Shown here one piece after another: positions 22,555-33,944 of a DNA stretch of 64,000 nucleotides (the first letter of the stretch is position 1; every line of letters begins with the position of its first letter). The notes under the pieces were generated by a model, which was not told the DNA's origin, did no database searches, and saw only the letters and a list, made by a program, of their open reading frames with translations. This DNA is from Bryum argenteum (taxonomy: Eukaryota > Streptophyta > Bryopsida > Bryales > Bryaceae): positions 32,900,101-32,964,100 of the forward strand of contig CM073321.1 in assembly GCA_037043015.1 (NCBI GenBank), given 5' to 3'. The position numbers were made by a program, and so were the translations under genes.

Positions 22555-25500
22555 CACTATAAGAAAACCCTGTTTTTTGTGATGTCTTGTGTAATGTCTA
22601 ATGTATTTTGTGATGTCTTACCGTCTTAAAAGATGTCTTCGAAGACGGGAGGATGTCTGTACGTCTAACGGGCACATTTTGGATTGGACGGGCATGAAGA
22701 CATCACCAAACAAAAAGATGTTGGTGAAGACATGGATGTCTTTGAAGACATCTCGATAGACATCAAACTGCCACGTTGGCAAGGGATTTTGAACTAGCAA
22801 GGTAAAAACGACCAAAATTTACTGGTGGACAGGGTAAAAAGCATTTCTAATGTTAAAAGAGTAGGTGAATGGGCGGTTTTTCAAAAGTAGAAAAAAACAT
22901 CACACTTTAGTTTTTTTCTTCTTTTTTTTTCTAATGCTAAATCATTATGTCTTGGTAATAATACTTGAAAATACTAATTTCGAGGCTATTCTCACTATTT
23001 TTTCATTGGTCTATTTTTTAAAAAAAATATTATAATATATAATTATATTTCAATAAAAAATATATTTTGTAAATTTTTATTATATTCAAATAAATTAGAA
23101 TATTATAATTCTGTAATTTTTTATGATTTAAAAATATTTAAATATTTAAAAAATATTATATAAAAAATATAATATCTATAAGATAACAATGGTGCCAAAA
23201 AAAAAAGTAAAAGTAATTTCGTGGATATTTAATCCTCAAAAAACACGTGGACATAGATTAATAAAGTTATCTACAGCGCTTTATCTACATGGCAACAAAA
23301 ACTCCACGTCGGACCAGTTGACAAGTCATTCAACATCTAGTCGGATGTCTAACACGATGTCCAACTTACCATAACTACAGTCAGGCCAGAATGTCCGCGT
23401 AGACATCTACTCGGATGTCTGTGAAGATGTTTTGCACGACATCCTCCTAAACGTCATTTACTAAAAAGTGACAGTACTTAAGGGTCTTTTTAGAATAATA
23501 TCAACTTTTTCTCTTACTGGTTGTCCTTCATTGGCGCGGGTCTTTGATTGGGGTAATCCTCAAATACTTAAAGAAAATATAAAAAGAAAATAAAAACAAT
23601 AAACAATGTTTTTTGGCTTACTTCAAGAAGGAATTAAATATTATTGATTACTTATAGATTAGATTATTATAGTCTAATGGCAAGACTATACATTACTCTA
23701 TCATCAACAACCAATATTATACAAATTAAAGCAAATTTACAAGAAATATGAATTTATGAAAGTAGCTATTTAATACAGTTTAGGAGAAAATTAAAGAATA
23801 GAATAAGTAATAAGAAAGTTAGTTGGAAAGTTAGTTAGGGTAGAAATAAAAGGTAGGTAAGAGTTTAAAAGAGAGCCTATCACCATGGAAGACTATAAAT
23901 AGTCTCATGATTGTAATTCCACACGTTTTCTATCAATAAAGATTATTTGATTTGCTGTGGAAGAAACTCTAAGACTTACAATATGTGCTTTGTTGTGGAA
24001 AGAAGTTTAAAGCATCTGGTATTTGATTTGTTGTGAGGGAAAACAAAAAACCCTTTATAGTTAATATGTTGTAATTGAAACCCTGAAGATGTCATCAGAT
24101 GTTTATGATAATGTCTGCAGGGATGTCTAAGATGACATTCATGAAAATGTCTAACATGACGTCTATGAAGATGTCGAAGATGACATCTACGACAGCATCC
24201 AGAACTATCTACAGGGATGATTTTCATTGACTTCAATGGATGAACAGAGGCGGCTAGGGTTTGCTGCCGCCGCCATAGTTAGGTCATGAGACCTTTAAGT
24301 AGAATTAGAGGCCGCACGAAGCTCATTTTTGCCTTCATTTTTCAAAGAGTTAGTGTTTGGAGTGTAGAGGCTAAAGTTTGCTTCTTCATGTGGCTAGGGT
24401 TTGTTGCCGCCGCCATAGTTAGGTCATGAGATCTTCAAATGGAATTACAAAGCTCATTTTTGCCTTAGTTTTTCCAAAGAGTTTGTGTTTAAAGTATAGA
24501 GGATTTCGAAATTGTTTCCATTCAGTTTCAAAATGATTGTTAACTACAATAAGAGAATAGTATTTGTAGAAATCCAGTAGCTCTCAAGAGTAGGTCTCCT
24601 TCTTCATGTGGCTAAGATTTGCTACTTAAGAGGTACTGGATTTCAAAAGCATCTTGTACAAGAAACCCTAGCACTTGTAGTATTTGATTTGTTGTGAAGG
24701 AAACCCTAGTACTTGTAGTATTTGATTTGTTGTAGAAGATGTCTATGATGATGTCTGCAAGATGTCTTAGAGCATGTCTATGAAGATGTCTAAATGTGTT
24801 GATGGAATTCTGTTTTGGAAGGTGGGACATAAGGGGTTGGGGCAGCGAACACGATCTAAGGCCGCGAAGCGACATGCGTGCTTGTGGGTGAGTGGAACCA
24901 ATGTATGCATAAATGTCTATAACGTTGTTTTTAATGATGTCTAGAAGGATGTCTGAAGAAATGTCTAAGCAGATGTTTGCAAGAATGTCTAACTGTATCA
25001 ATATCTTGAGGTTAGGAAGTAAACCATCTCAACCTAGGTAGTGCAATTAAATGAAATTAAATCAGAACTTTTTTACCTTTACAAACCCTTCTTTAATTGC
25101 AGTTGATATTGGTTTATTCAATATGTGTAGCGGCGGGACATGCACATGACCATACGGGTATCGACAACAAGCCATGGTAGTGGAGGAACTTACGGAGTTC
25201 AGATTGTGGGTGCGTAGTATATCGTAGTTGTTGACAGGCGTATTAGTAAATACTCTAGTTTGTGTTATCTGAGGTTTTAATGACCTAAGAGATATATGTT
25301 TGACTCATACTTTTTGATGTGACAATGCTTACATTTGATGTTATGTGAGACGTCTGTGGATTACAGATCTGATGACTATATAAACATCTAAAAATGTCAT
25401 CCTAGATGTCCTTTCATATGCCCAAAAAACATCAATAGTGACATTGTTGCAAACATCATGTTTAACACAAAACGTTCACATCGATGTCCTACGGGATGTC

Positions 25501-26185
25501 GCTACAAACATCCGAGCAAACATCACAAATTTAATAAGGACATCAACGTAAACATCATTCTACGCACTGGAAACATCTTATAAGACATAAAAATTGTATT
25601 CTAAGATATTTTGTAAGACATTGCATACGTCTTGCAAGACATCTTGTACAACATCTAAGATGTCTTGCAAGACATTTAAGTCGTCTTAACTGATGTCTAA
25701 AACTATCATGATAGGAGCATAAAACCTCCGCAATATGCTGACGTCGCATGCCATGTCATTTTCCCGGGTCCACGTCAACTTTTCCCGCGTGCCACGTTAG
25801 ATATTCCCGGGTGCCACGTCGGATTTTCCCGGGTGCCACGTCGGATTTTCTCGGGTCCACGTGGGATTCTGGCGCCGCCATGTCATCTTTCGTGGGACCA
25901 TGTAAAATTCCACATCATGATGAATTTCATCCCCATGTGGCACTGCCCATTGAATTCAAGCTGATGTGTCATCTACGTGGCACCTACGTGGCACACTTCT
26001 TACCCTTCCAAAATTACCTTAAGACATCTTCGATCTTAAGACATTTTCCTGTCTTTTTAGACGTCTGCTTAGACATTTGAGCTGTCTAGGATGTCTTATC
26101 GTCTATAAGACATCCGAATTAATGTCTACGATGTCTTTTTAGACATCATTTACAACATCATTAAAAACGCAGGTTTCTTATACTG
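22555..26185 (+). mobile_element. Complete CACTA (En/Spm-like) transposon, non-autonomous
   Basis: The element begins with CACTATAAGAAAACC at 22555 and ends with GGTTTCTTATACTG at 26185, an imperfect inverted terminal repeat. It is flanked by the 3-bp direct repeat TAT (22552-22554 and 26186-26188), the target duplication expected for CACTA elements. Subterminal zones (22585-22760 and about 25340-26160) are packed with GATGTCT/AGACATC motifs. A GC-rich core lies at 25735-26020. It is about 3.6 kb and holds no intact transposase, only a short AAKR-type coding tail near 24855. Internal features include a very AT-rich block (22910-23180), an extra GATGTC cluster (23330-23450) and a direct duplication around 24250-24490 (GGCTAGGGTTTGCTGCCGCC). 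Confidence 0.85.
24247..24500. repeat. Direct duplication inside the CACTA element
   Basis: GGCTAGGGTTTGCTGCCGCC then GCCATAGTTAGGTCATGAGA at 24251-24290 recurs at about 24391-24432 with few differences, followed by related AATTAGAGGC/AATTACAAAG and GCTCATTTTTGCCTT sequence. The spacing is about 140 bp. Confidence 0.75.
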
Positions 26186-26216
26186 TATACGAATATCAAC
26201 ATGTTTGTAACATACA

Positions 26217-26638
26217 CTACTTCATTACCTCATGTGTAGAGTCCACACCTCCATCGTCATCCCCATCCACGCAAACAGTCTCGCTAGACGTCCTCAACTG
26301 CCATCTACGCCCTTCCTCCTCCTCTTCTTCAGCTTTGTCCGTCCCGACACTCTCCGGGACACTATCGAGGTTGAGCGATCGCATCTTGATAGTCCGTCTA
26401 AATGGCGGTAGCACATCATCGTCGATCAAAATATCGTACCCGTCTGGCTCTCGATCATCGCCGCTAGAGCTTCTCCCATGCCGCTTCCGCAAAGCACTAC
26501 GCCTCTGTCCTTAGAATTAGTGAACTTCGTACCACCCCTCCGGTTTTTCTTCCTCTGACCTATTTCCTTTCCTCTGTCACTTCGTCCATGCTGCTTGCAA
26601 TGAGATGACTTATAACAAGTTCCACCTAACGAGTCCAA
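26217..26638 (-). pseudogene. Divergent ORF upstream of the MULE transposase, frameshifted
   Basis: A minus-strand frame starts at 26638 (MDSLGGTCYKSSHC), is lysine/arginine-rich (GQRKKNRRGGTK), and shifts frame near 26490. It then continues as an arginine/serine and acidic tail with an EEEEEE run and a TGA-free end at 26217. I recognise no domain. It is divergent from the transposase gene at 27114 and ends 31 bp from the CACTA element's right tip. It may be a second gene of the MULE element or an unrelated disordered protein fragment. Confidence 0.35.
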
Positions 26639-27113
26639 GAGTACTCACTCTAAATGAAGAGGTCGAACTATGCGTTTCAACTCCATTATATAAGTTCCCC
26701 CATGCGGCGAAAAACCCTAATCAGCCAACGCGTATTCCCCTAACATCCCGCTATGACTGCGTCTGACAATTCAAAATAAGCTAACTATTGAACGCATCTA
26801 TTATCCACCTGAATCTCTGACAATGACTGTCGCCGTCACTTTACCTTCTACGCCTACTTATTTTATCGACGGATCTCATATTTTGAATTGCTTCTACTTA
26901 ATGTCATTATGTCAGTCCAGATATTTTACTTACTTTAAGTAATGTGTTTTTAAATGATCCTGCCTACGATTAAGAGTATCGGGTATTTATACGTTTTTTT
27001 ATATGAAATTAAGTCTAATAGGTATTCAATACGTATGCAAACACCCTACACCAATTTCTTGTATTTGAACATTCGAAACGCACCTGAGACTCTCTTTCTC
27101 CGCGCACTTCTTG

Positions 27114-30100
27114 ATGTTGTCTTCCTCACCTGCGTCTATCATGGGATCTTCCGCTCCCCTGCCTCCCGCTGCAGCCGTCATTGCCATTAGGTCTGAAGAC
27201 TTAAGTCCCCCCATCTGCATTCCGCCGGGGGTGGATTTAGTGGCAGAAGTCACTCCGTCTTGGCTAGCAATACGTTTCGGGTTTGATGAGTCCTCTCTCT
27301 GGTTAAAGAAACAAGTCTTAGATCCAAACACTAATCTTTTCGAGTACTCTGTCCTTGTCGAACCAGTCGCCCTTGAGAGTAACTCTAAAATCTACAACTA
27401 CGGCCCGGACAATATCGACTGTTCAGCTTGACAGAGTCCGTCATGAACACCTCCACCGTCCTCCTCACTCCTCGTAGTTCTTCTACCATCTCCACTGTTC
27501 TTCCAGTTCTTGCTCGTGTCAAGGTCGAACCCCAACTCGAAGTCCGAATTGATATTACTGATTCATCTAACGATGAAAGAAAATCGTCCATCCAGTCCCG
27601 TCGATTATCATCAAATCTGCCACCCCCCTCGTCTGCTTATGAACACAGTCTCAAAACAACCTTCTCTTCTCATCCCGCGTCCAAAGTCGTAAAACCCAAA
27701 AACATTCTTTCCTCGCTCCATAGACTAGGTAGTATGTCTCGCAACAAAACTATACTCAAAAAAATTGATTTCCATTCCATTCGTACTCACAGCGTCTCTT
27801 TCCTACCTCCCACTTTCAATGGTGATGTCCTTTACATTCTCCCTCATGTTCTACCAACTACTGCTGTCAAGGTAGCCAAATCTATGGAAGGGATGGACAA
27901 AAGATACGACGGTCATGTGTGGACCAGGACAATGACTACTAACATCAGTAACAATCTCGGTTTGTCATTCCGCTACTGTAACTGTGTAGGTCATCTTCAA
28001 TGCCACAAAGAGAACTACGGCTTCTTGCTACGACCTGACCGCAGAGCACAAGTGAATGAGGTGGAGTTCGAGGGCTTTACCAAGGACCCCTTCTCTGTCG
28101 GTCATGCGCCTCCTCCTTCTTCAACACTGGACTGTAAGATCTGTAAAGAACCTCCTGTTTGTGTTGCTGTATGCCCTTCTAAAATATTCTACGTATTCGG
28201 AGAAGAGAGTCAAGAGCGTGCGTGTGTGCATATCGGTACCCACGAACATCCTATCAAGATTGGAGACTACAAATGTGCACGTAAAATAATTGATGAGTTA
28301 ATAGAGGAGCACGTAGAACGTAATCCACAAGCTACTACGTCCAAAATTGTCATGGAGGCTAGCAAGGATTTACTCGGAAACTTACTTCTCCGTGAAAAAG
28401 GTGACCCTATAACCTCCAAGCTTACCCTCCAGGAGCTACAACCTATCTTTGATCAATGTAAAGAGCTGAACTCTCCCAGCGTCAGGAATCGTATTACCAC
28501 TTTTAAGCACTTGCGCAGATACGGTGTTCTTGATGGGATCACCAAGCTTCGAGGCCTCAGCAACTGGGCTCACATTCAACGTAACCAGTTTCCGGGCCAA
28601 GGAGATGAAAGTGACAAAGTTTTCATATTCAAGATGTCCGAGGTCGGCCTCGAAAGCGGTGTTGACCTTGTTTGTCGTATGCAGCCCAGAGGCGACCTGT
28701 CCCATGTGTGGATGATGTTCGACCACGTCAAGCGTGTCAAGAACTGGGCCACCATGGCGTGCCACATTTTTGACTTAAAAATCTGCCGCATTCTAACTAT
28801 TGCATGCTGTGATTTCCAGTCTGAAGACGGAGAAGCTCAAATCGTCTTCTGGAAGAACCTAAACCACGTCATAGGCAGGAACGAAGTGGAAGCGCCGTAG
28901 TTTCAAGGGTTCATGGCCGACAGTGCGCAAGCCAAGAAGAAGGCTGTGCGCATCATTTATGACTCCGGAGACCCTACAGTGCCCATGGAAGGCCGCGAAC
29001 AGACTTGCTACTTCCATTGGACGCAATTCCTAGAAAAACACACCAAACAATACATCGTGCAAGAGCTGCAGGATCAACATCGACATCTTTGTATGCAATA
29101 CAAAGATGCACTCACCATGGCTGAGGCGGAGACAAGATATTGGGCGATCTGAGCGTGGTGGGCGTCGGCGCAGGCCACCTCTGAAGTTGGATTAGGTCAC
29201 CTTGAACACTGGCTTGCATTCTGGCACTTCCGATACATGCAATTGGGTGGCTTCATGGAACTCGTGAGTCCGCAGCCACTGTAGCAATTATGTACACGTG
29301 CTTTTCTGTCCACTAAATCCGTAAAGTATATTTACTTTTTTATTGTAGAATATTCTATTTTTCTGAACTTTTACATTAACAATTATGTAATATTTTATTT
29401 AATAATCTATTTTTAGATCAAACTTGCGGTGCCGCAAGTCTAACCCGCTTTAGATATCCTGATCAACTTCTTCTGTTACTAAGTCAAATGTCTTTGCACC
29501 TTGCTGGAAAATAAATATTCTGCAGAGGAGCTGGCGGAGATGCCTTCATGGAACCTTGCGGAATCTATTCATAACAAATGGTTGCAAGCGTCCAGCAACA
29601 AAGGTGGGGACTTGTACGTTGCAGTTGTTGATGATTATGTTTGTGTTTTCTTCCAAGTTGTGGGTTACCACGACTTCAACGGAGGTGGCAAGGGTGGTAG
29701 TGGACCAACATCCAAAGAACTATTACTTCGTGTTGCCCATAAAGCTCAACGAACCGGCAATCCATCAGGCCTCACAAAGGCAGTTTCTGACTATCGAGGA
29801 GCTGAAAAGATTTGTACCCGCGACGCCCATCTTGAGGAGGCCGAGGTGTTCGGTTCCAAGAAACGAAAGGCTAATGTTCTAATTGGAGCTGATGATGAAA
29901 CGCACAGACCTGACACCGTGAGCTACTCACGTCCTCGAATTCGGCGAAGGGTTACCTGAGCTCGTGGTGAAAATCTGAGTATTATCCCCAATGAGGATGA
30001 AGTTGAGGAGCCACCGACATTACCATCCGCTTTTGCTGGACCTAGTATTAAACATGTGACCGCTGTTGAGGAAACTAAAGTAGACGAGAGGTTGTGGCAC

Positions 30101-30938
30101 ATCGCCCGTTTGAGGGAGAATTCTGCCAAGGCTTATTGGGGTATTATGCGAAAGAGTAAAAATAGATTTGACTCACAAATTATTCGGAAGGGGAAGGCGT
30201 CCGCAGCTCCAACTTACACCTGAGTATGGCAGCGCCCTCAAGATGGGCCAAGAAAAACTGATCAGTTCTTTTTTTTGTGCGGATGATATTGACTGGTGTG
30301 TGAAGGGTCATCGTCGCAAGTGGATTGAGCCATTCTCTCTAAACCAGGAAAGACCTCCTATTCCTCCTGTTAAAATAGGGACTAATCTTACACATGATGA
30401 AACAGAGGCGTTAGAGAATGCGGGCTTTCGACTACCACAAAAACAACAGCTTCCAATGAACCGCACTTTCAATAATGCTGCCCTACCAAGAGACTTGTCG
30501 CATATTCCAGTCTCGGAGAAGCCGGACGTGTTTCCTAGGTCAAGAAGATGAAAGAACATGAAACGCATTCTAGCTATGACCTCAAAGCACATGAAGAATA
30601 TTGAGTCAGCCACCTCAATGCAGGCCAGAATTCTGAAGGTGACCATGATCCCGCAGCCTGGGTTTGGGTGTATCGTAGACTTGGAGTCGGATTCGGATGC
30701 AGTTTATAGACTTTCAATTAGTAAATTCCCGGATTGCTCATGCCCAGCATTCAAGAAAACAATTTCTACATTAGGACGGAGAGATCCATATCGACCGTGC
30801 AAGCACCTATACTTCATCACGGTATTGGTTTGCAAATTTGATCCAGATGCTGACCTCTTCATCCACGCGGCCACTCTTAGTTTCAACGAGGTCAAGAAGA
30901 TTTTGGACGGAGGAATTGTAGACCATGCTACAGATTAG
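27114..30938 (+). pseudogene. MULE-like transposase with C-terminal SWIM zinc finger, broken (copy 1)
   Basis: A first frame runs from ATG at 27114, shifts near 27428 and continues 27428-28900 (490 codons). This part has a cysteine/histidine-rich region (FRYCNCVGHLQCHKENYGF, then CKICKEPPVCVAVCP and ACVHIGTHEHP) and then a core with RILTIACCDFQSEDGEAQ and, in the next frame, FMADSAQAKKKAVRIIYDSG. The latter two aspartate phrases sit where DDE transposases carry catalytic acids. An exon ends at GGFMEL (about 29261, donor GTGAGT). From 29501 a further exon runs to 30938 and includes the SWIM motif CSCPAF...RPCKHLYF (CxCxnCxH). In-frame stops occur near 29150, 29957, 30222 and 30549. The same gene, less complete, lies at 61723-63593. 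Assignment to MULE is by motif order, not by search. Confidence 0.65.
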
Positions 30939-31346
30939 AATGCCTTAAATCTCCTCATTTACATACACCATATGTAAGCCCTATGATTGGGTGTATGTGA
31001 TATTTTTTCACAACTTATTAAAAATTATTATACCAGTACCTACATGTACAGCAAACCTTGCCAATTTGTCTAACTCGGAGTACTAATCACTTGGAAATAT
31101 TACCTTAGATATCTCTTGACATTTACAAATTGTGATTTACTGTTGAGGTTTGTAGCTCAAGTCCAACCAAATTCAGGGAATTTAAACCTTATTTCTACAA
31201 GTTTGGGTCATTAAATCCATAGTAATAAGTATGGAATATTCGAGTATTCTCGAGAATATTCGGGAAATATACCCTAATAAAAATATTACACTATTTTTAG
31301 AATTTTTTTTACTAAAACTACAAAGTCAGCCCTAAAAATTCAGAAA

Positions 31347-31375
31347 TCTTACCGCTTACCGCTCAACGCTCACAC
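31347..31375 (+). mobile_element. 3' terminal inverted repeat of MULE copy 1
   Basis: The sequence CTTACCGCTTACCGCTCAACGCTCACAC, in two pieces CTTACCGCTTACC and GCTCAACGCTCACAC, is the reverse complement of the terminus at 61254. It lies 410 bp after the transposase stop codon. The inner flank at 31235-31265 (GAATATTCGAG, CTCGAGAATATTCG) matches 61375-61402 next to copy 2. Confidence 0.7.
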
Positions 31376-31937
31376 AATAGCAACGTCCCAGCGGAGAGTG
31401 AGATCGAAAATCGCACAAGAAGAAGGATGAGGCGGTGGAGTTTGAAGAATTACATCCTCATTACTCAAAACATGCACATCCTTCCCCTTCTCCTTGTATA
31501 AATAGGGACGCACTTGATCAATATTATTAGGAATTCCATTGACTTTAGCAGTGCCAGAATACATACCAATCGAAAAGGGCGAATCACGGAGTCCATGTTG
31601 AACGTGACGCTCCGGTCGCCGATTGCTTATGCTTTTCTTCATGGTATTAGGTCCTCATGTTCCCCCATTTCTCCCTTGTTTGTCTGTCACTATGTGGATT
31701 CTCCTTTAGAAATTATGCATTGTTGACGTTAACGAAGTACTCTCAATTTTCCGCCTTAAAGGCCTTTCTATCATACTTCCGATACTTCTCCTTAATAATT
31801 TTAAACAAAAAATGAATAACTCCATCACTCCACTTTCTCTCAAAACTTGCCTTTAGAACCACATTTTGAGTCTCCTTGCCCTTCCTGTGACTATCCTCTA
31901 CTATGAAGGCCAATAGGCTACCTCCCGAGTCACCCAT
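31376..31937 (-). pseudogene. Myb/SANT-like DNA-binding domain gene fragment, broken
   Basis: On the minus strand an ATG at 31937 opens a frame with KWSDGVIHFLFKIIKEKYRK and KAFKAEN, then a TGA where a tryptophan is expected, then EYFVNVNNA. Further along are REKWGNMRT, a stop, then YHEEKHKQSATGASRSTW, a stop-like break, and ALFD. This order (W...l..l..e......f....W......), then a K.HEEK.KQSATGAS.STW.P tail, is what I know of plant trihelix or Myb/SANT-like domains, often found with transposons. Three in-frame stops make it a pseudogene. It ends exactly where the MULE terminal repeat begins, suggesting the MULE inserted into it or was deleted against it. Confidence 0.55.
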
Positions 31938-32329
31938 TGAAAAAAAAAAGAGAAGAAAATTACCAGAATTGTGCACAATAGAACAAATCCTAATCACAAC
32001 TGTTAGTCTCTTAAATCTCCTATCGATAGTCTTTGGAGTCCTCAGAGGAGTCCTCGTGCACTCACTTGATGGAAGTCCTCTGCGGAGACGGTCCAGATTC
32101 ACATTCGCGAGGAAGAGTAATGATATGCGCGTTAATTTTTGTTTACTGGAATAGATTGCAGGCGATTGGTTGATCAAATTGGTGAAGAGGTAACCAAACG
32201 GGAGTCGCAATCGTAGAGGGAACTCTTCCGTGTGTCTGGGTTTGAGGAAACACGTCGAAGTCGGAGCGTCACGTACACTGCCGTTTGGCTCATGTGCGCA
32301 GACTAAGTTAGTAAGTGACAAGGCTAAGC

Positions 32330-33232
32330 AGCCGCTTACTAATTCCAATCCATGTTCCAAATGTCAGGTCCTATTTTAGCCTTTTTTCCGCGAACTGCGT
32401 AATGAAAAGAAAGAGGATTTTCCCTCTATCGCTCGCGTCTTTTCCTTTCCGATACACTTCAGTGCCTTTATCGTCCAAGAACACTTTCGGTAACCGATAC
32501 CTCGAACCTCTCGTGCACACCGCATTGGCGGAAAAGAAACGATCTTTTAGGGAGGGCTAGGGTGCGGCCTATGCTTCGACGTCAAGTGCACCAACGCCGC
32601 AACCTACAACCCCTAATCCATTCGCATAGTCATCACAGGTTAGTTTTCCGGCGGAGTGTACCGCAACAAGTCCAACCCCGCCTTCGACTTTGGTAGAGCT
32701 GTCATGAGCGCCATCGTGCTGCTAGATAAGGACGGCGAGCTGCAGAATGTGGGCGAGTACGACATCATGTATAAGCGCGTGCCGTGCGAGTATGGAAACC
32801 ACAACATGGCGTTTCAAGTAGATGCGCAGCCGACGCTGTTTTAGTTGTTTTTCACGGTGAACCACGTGGGAGAGTCGGGTGACATTGAGAGTGTGGAGAT
32901 CAAGGACAACGGTAGGGAGTCTTTTGAGCCGGCTAAGCACAACAGGGACGCCAACTCGATGTTGATCAATAGGCAGACATTCAAGGGTCTTTCGTCCATC
33001 AAGGTCACAGCCAAGCTAAACAAACACTCCGTTGTGGCAGAGGACACGATCCATGAGGGATTCGAGCCCCGCAAGGTATACGAGAGCAAGGTGCAGTTCA
33101 AAACCTAGCGTGGAATCTTCACGAAGTACACTGCAACTTGTAGTCTTGACAAGGGAAGATTTTTGAGTGCCGACTTTTCTCACAGAGAGTACTATTGTCC
33201 AGAGTTTGCCCGATAGCATGGGGTCTCGGATT
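32330..33232 (+). repeat. Left arm of expansin inverted repeat
   Basis: This arm is the reverse complement of 33945-34870 over roughly 900 bp. It includes a shared upstream part, the expansin-like coding remnant (32560-33108) and a shared 3' part ending near the phrase GCATGGGGTCTCGG (about 33219-33232). The two arms share the same stop codons, so the duplication happened after the coding sequence had broken. Confidence 0.85.
32560..33108 (+). pseudogene. Expansin pseudogene (left copy)
   Basis: The frame carries GCGLCFDVKCTNAAT (the expansin GCGxCxxxxC region), then stops, then YRNKSNPAFDFG, LLDKDGELQNVGEYDIMYKR followed by VPCEYGN. The latter is the expansin 'I.YRRVPC' boundary between the GH45-like barrel and the C-terminal grass-pollen-like domain. 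A TAG at about 32842-32844 interrupts the start of the C-terminal domain, which continues with FFTVNHVGESGDIESVEIK (matching 'LVTNVGGAGDI..V.iKG') to a stop at 33106-33108. The signal peptide and N-terminal third are missing or unrecognisable. In-frame stops near 32613 and 32642 also break it. Expansins loosen cell walls; this copy cannot. Confidence 0.8.
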
Positions 33233-33287
33233 GAGGCAATTTTACAAATTTTTTGAGCTTCAACCTGGATCACACACTGAAGCAATA

Positions 33288-33390
33288 CAAATGTACAATT
33301 GGTTACCTTCAAAGAATGCACAAATGTACAATTGGTTACCTTCAAAGAATGCACAAATGTACAATTGGTTACCTTCAAAGAATGTACAAA
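33288..33390. repeat. 33-bp tandem repeat in the loop of the inverted repeat
   Basis: The unit beginning CAAATGTACAATTGGTTACC repeats three times without change in length from 33288, followed by a partial copy. Because 33 is a multiple of three it gives a repeated 11-residue peptide in one frame, which I regard as incidental. Confidence 0.9.
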
Positions 33391-33944
33391 TGCTCAAGAA
33401 TGTACTTTGAAATTTTGAGCTTTGTTGTGAAGTTTAAAGTTGTTTTGGATCTCCCCAAGGAAATTTCAGTAAAGTGTAGGATTTGACTATTTAAATTTTC
33501 TATCAAAGATACTCGATTTACTTGATTTCTGCAGTGGAGTGCTTGACAGTGCAGCTAAGAGATGTTTTGTGGCATTCTTTTTTACGCCTCTCACCTAGTA
33601 TTTTATATTGTAATAATGAATACATGCAACGGTTCGAGCCTCTTGGTGCTCCTCTCTGAATAACTTGCTTATTGATTATGAACTGAATTTCATGCCCATT
33701 GTTCTTGGATAAGGCATAGTTGTAGACAAGTCAAGAAGAGTTACAAAATGTCTTCGGGCAAATCAAATTGCGCAATTGCTACAGATTACACAATCCAAGC
33801 ACAGAGACCATTAGTGTTACCCAGCTAAATCTGTTCACCACTGAGTCGTACTCCACACATTCTAAAAGCTTCGAGCTACTTAAATTTTCAAATCATAGAT
33901 CTGCCTCTATCGGACAAACTCTAGACAATAGACCTGCCTCTGTC

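Noticed and set aside
13960..31375. One 17-kb MULE bounded by the inverted terminal repeats at 13960 and 31347-31375
   Set aside because: Flanking 9-mers do not match, and the span contains a complete CACTA element, tandem repeats and genes in both directions; both ends are 3' ends of separate elements.
33195..33486. Proteins with an 11-residue repeat (QMYNWLPSKNA)
   Set aside because: Explained by a 33-bp DNA tandem repeat in the loop of the inverted repeat; no start, end or context for a gene.
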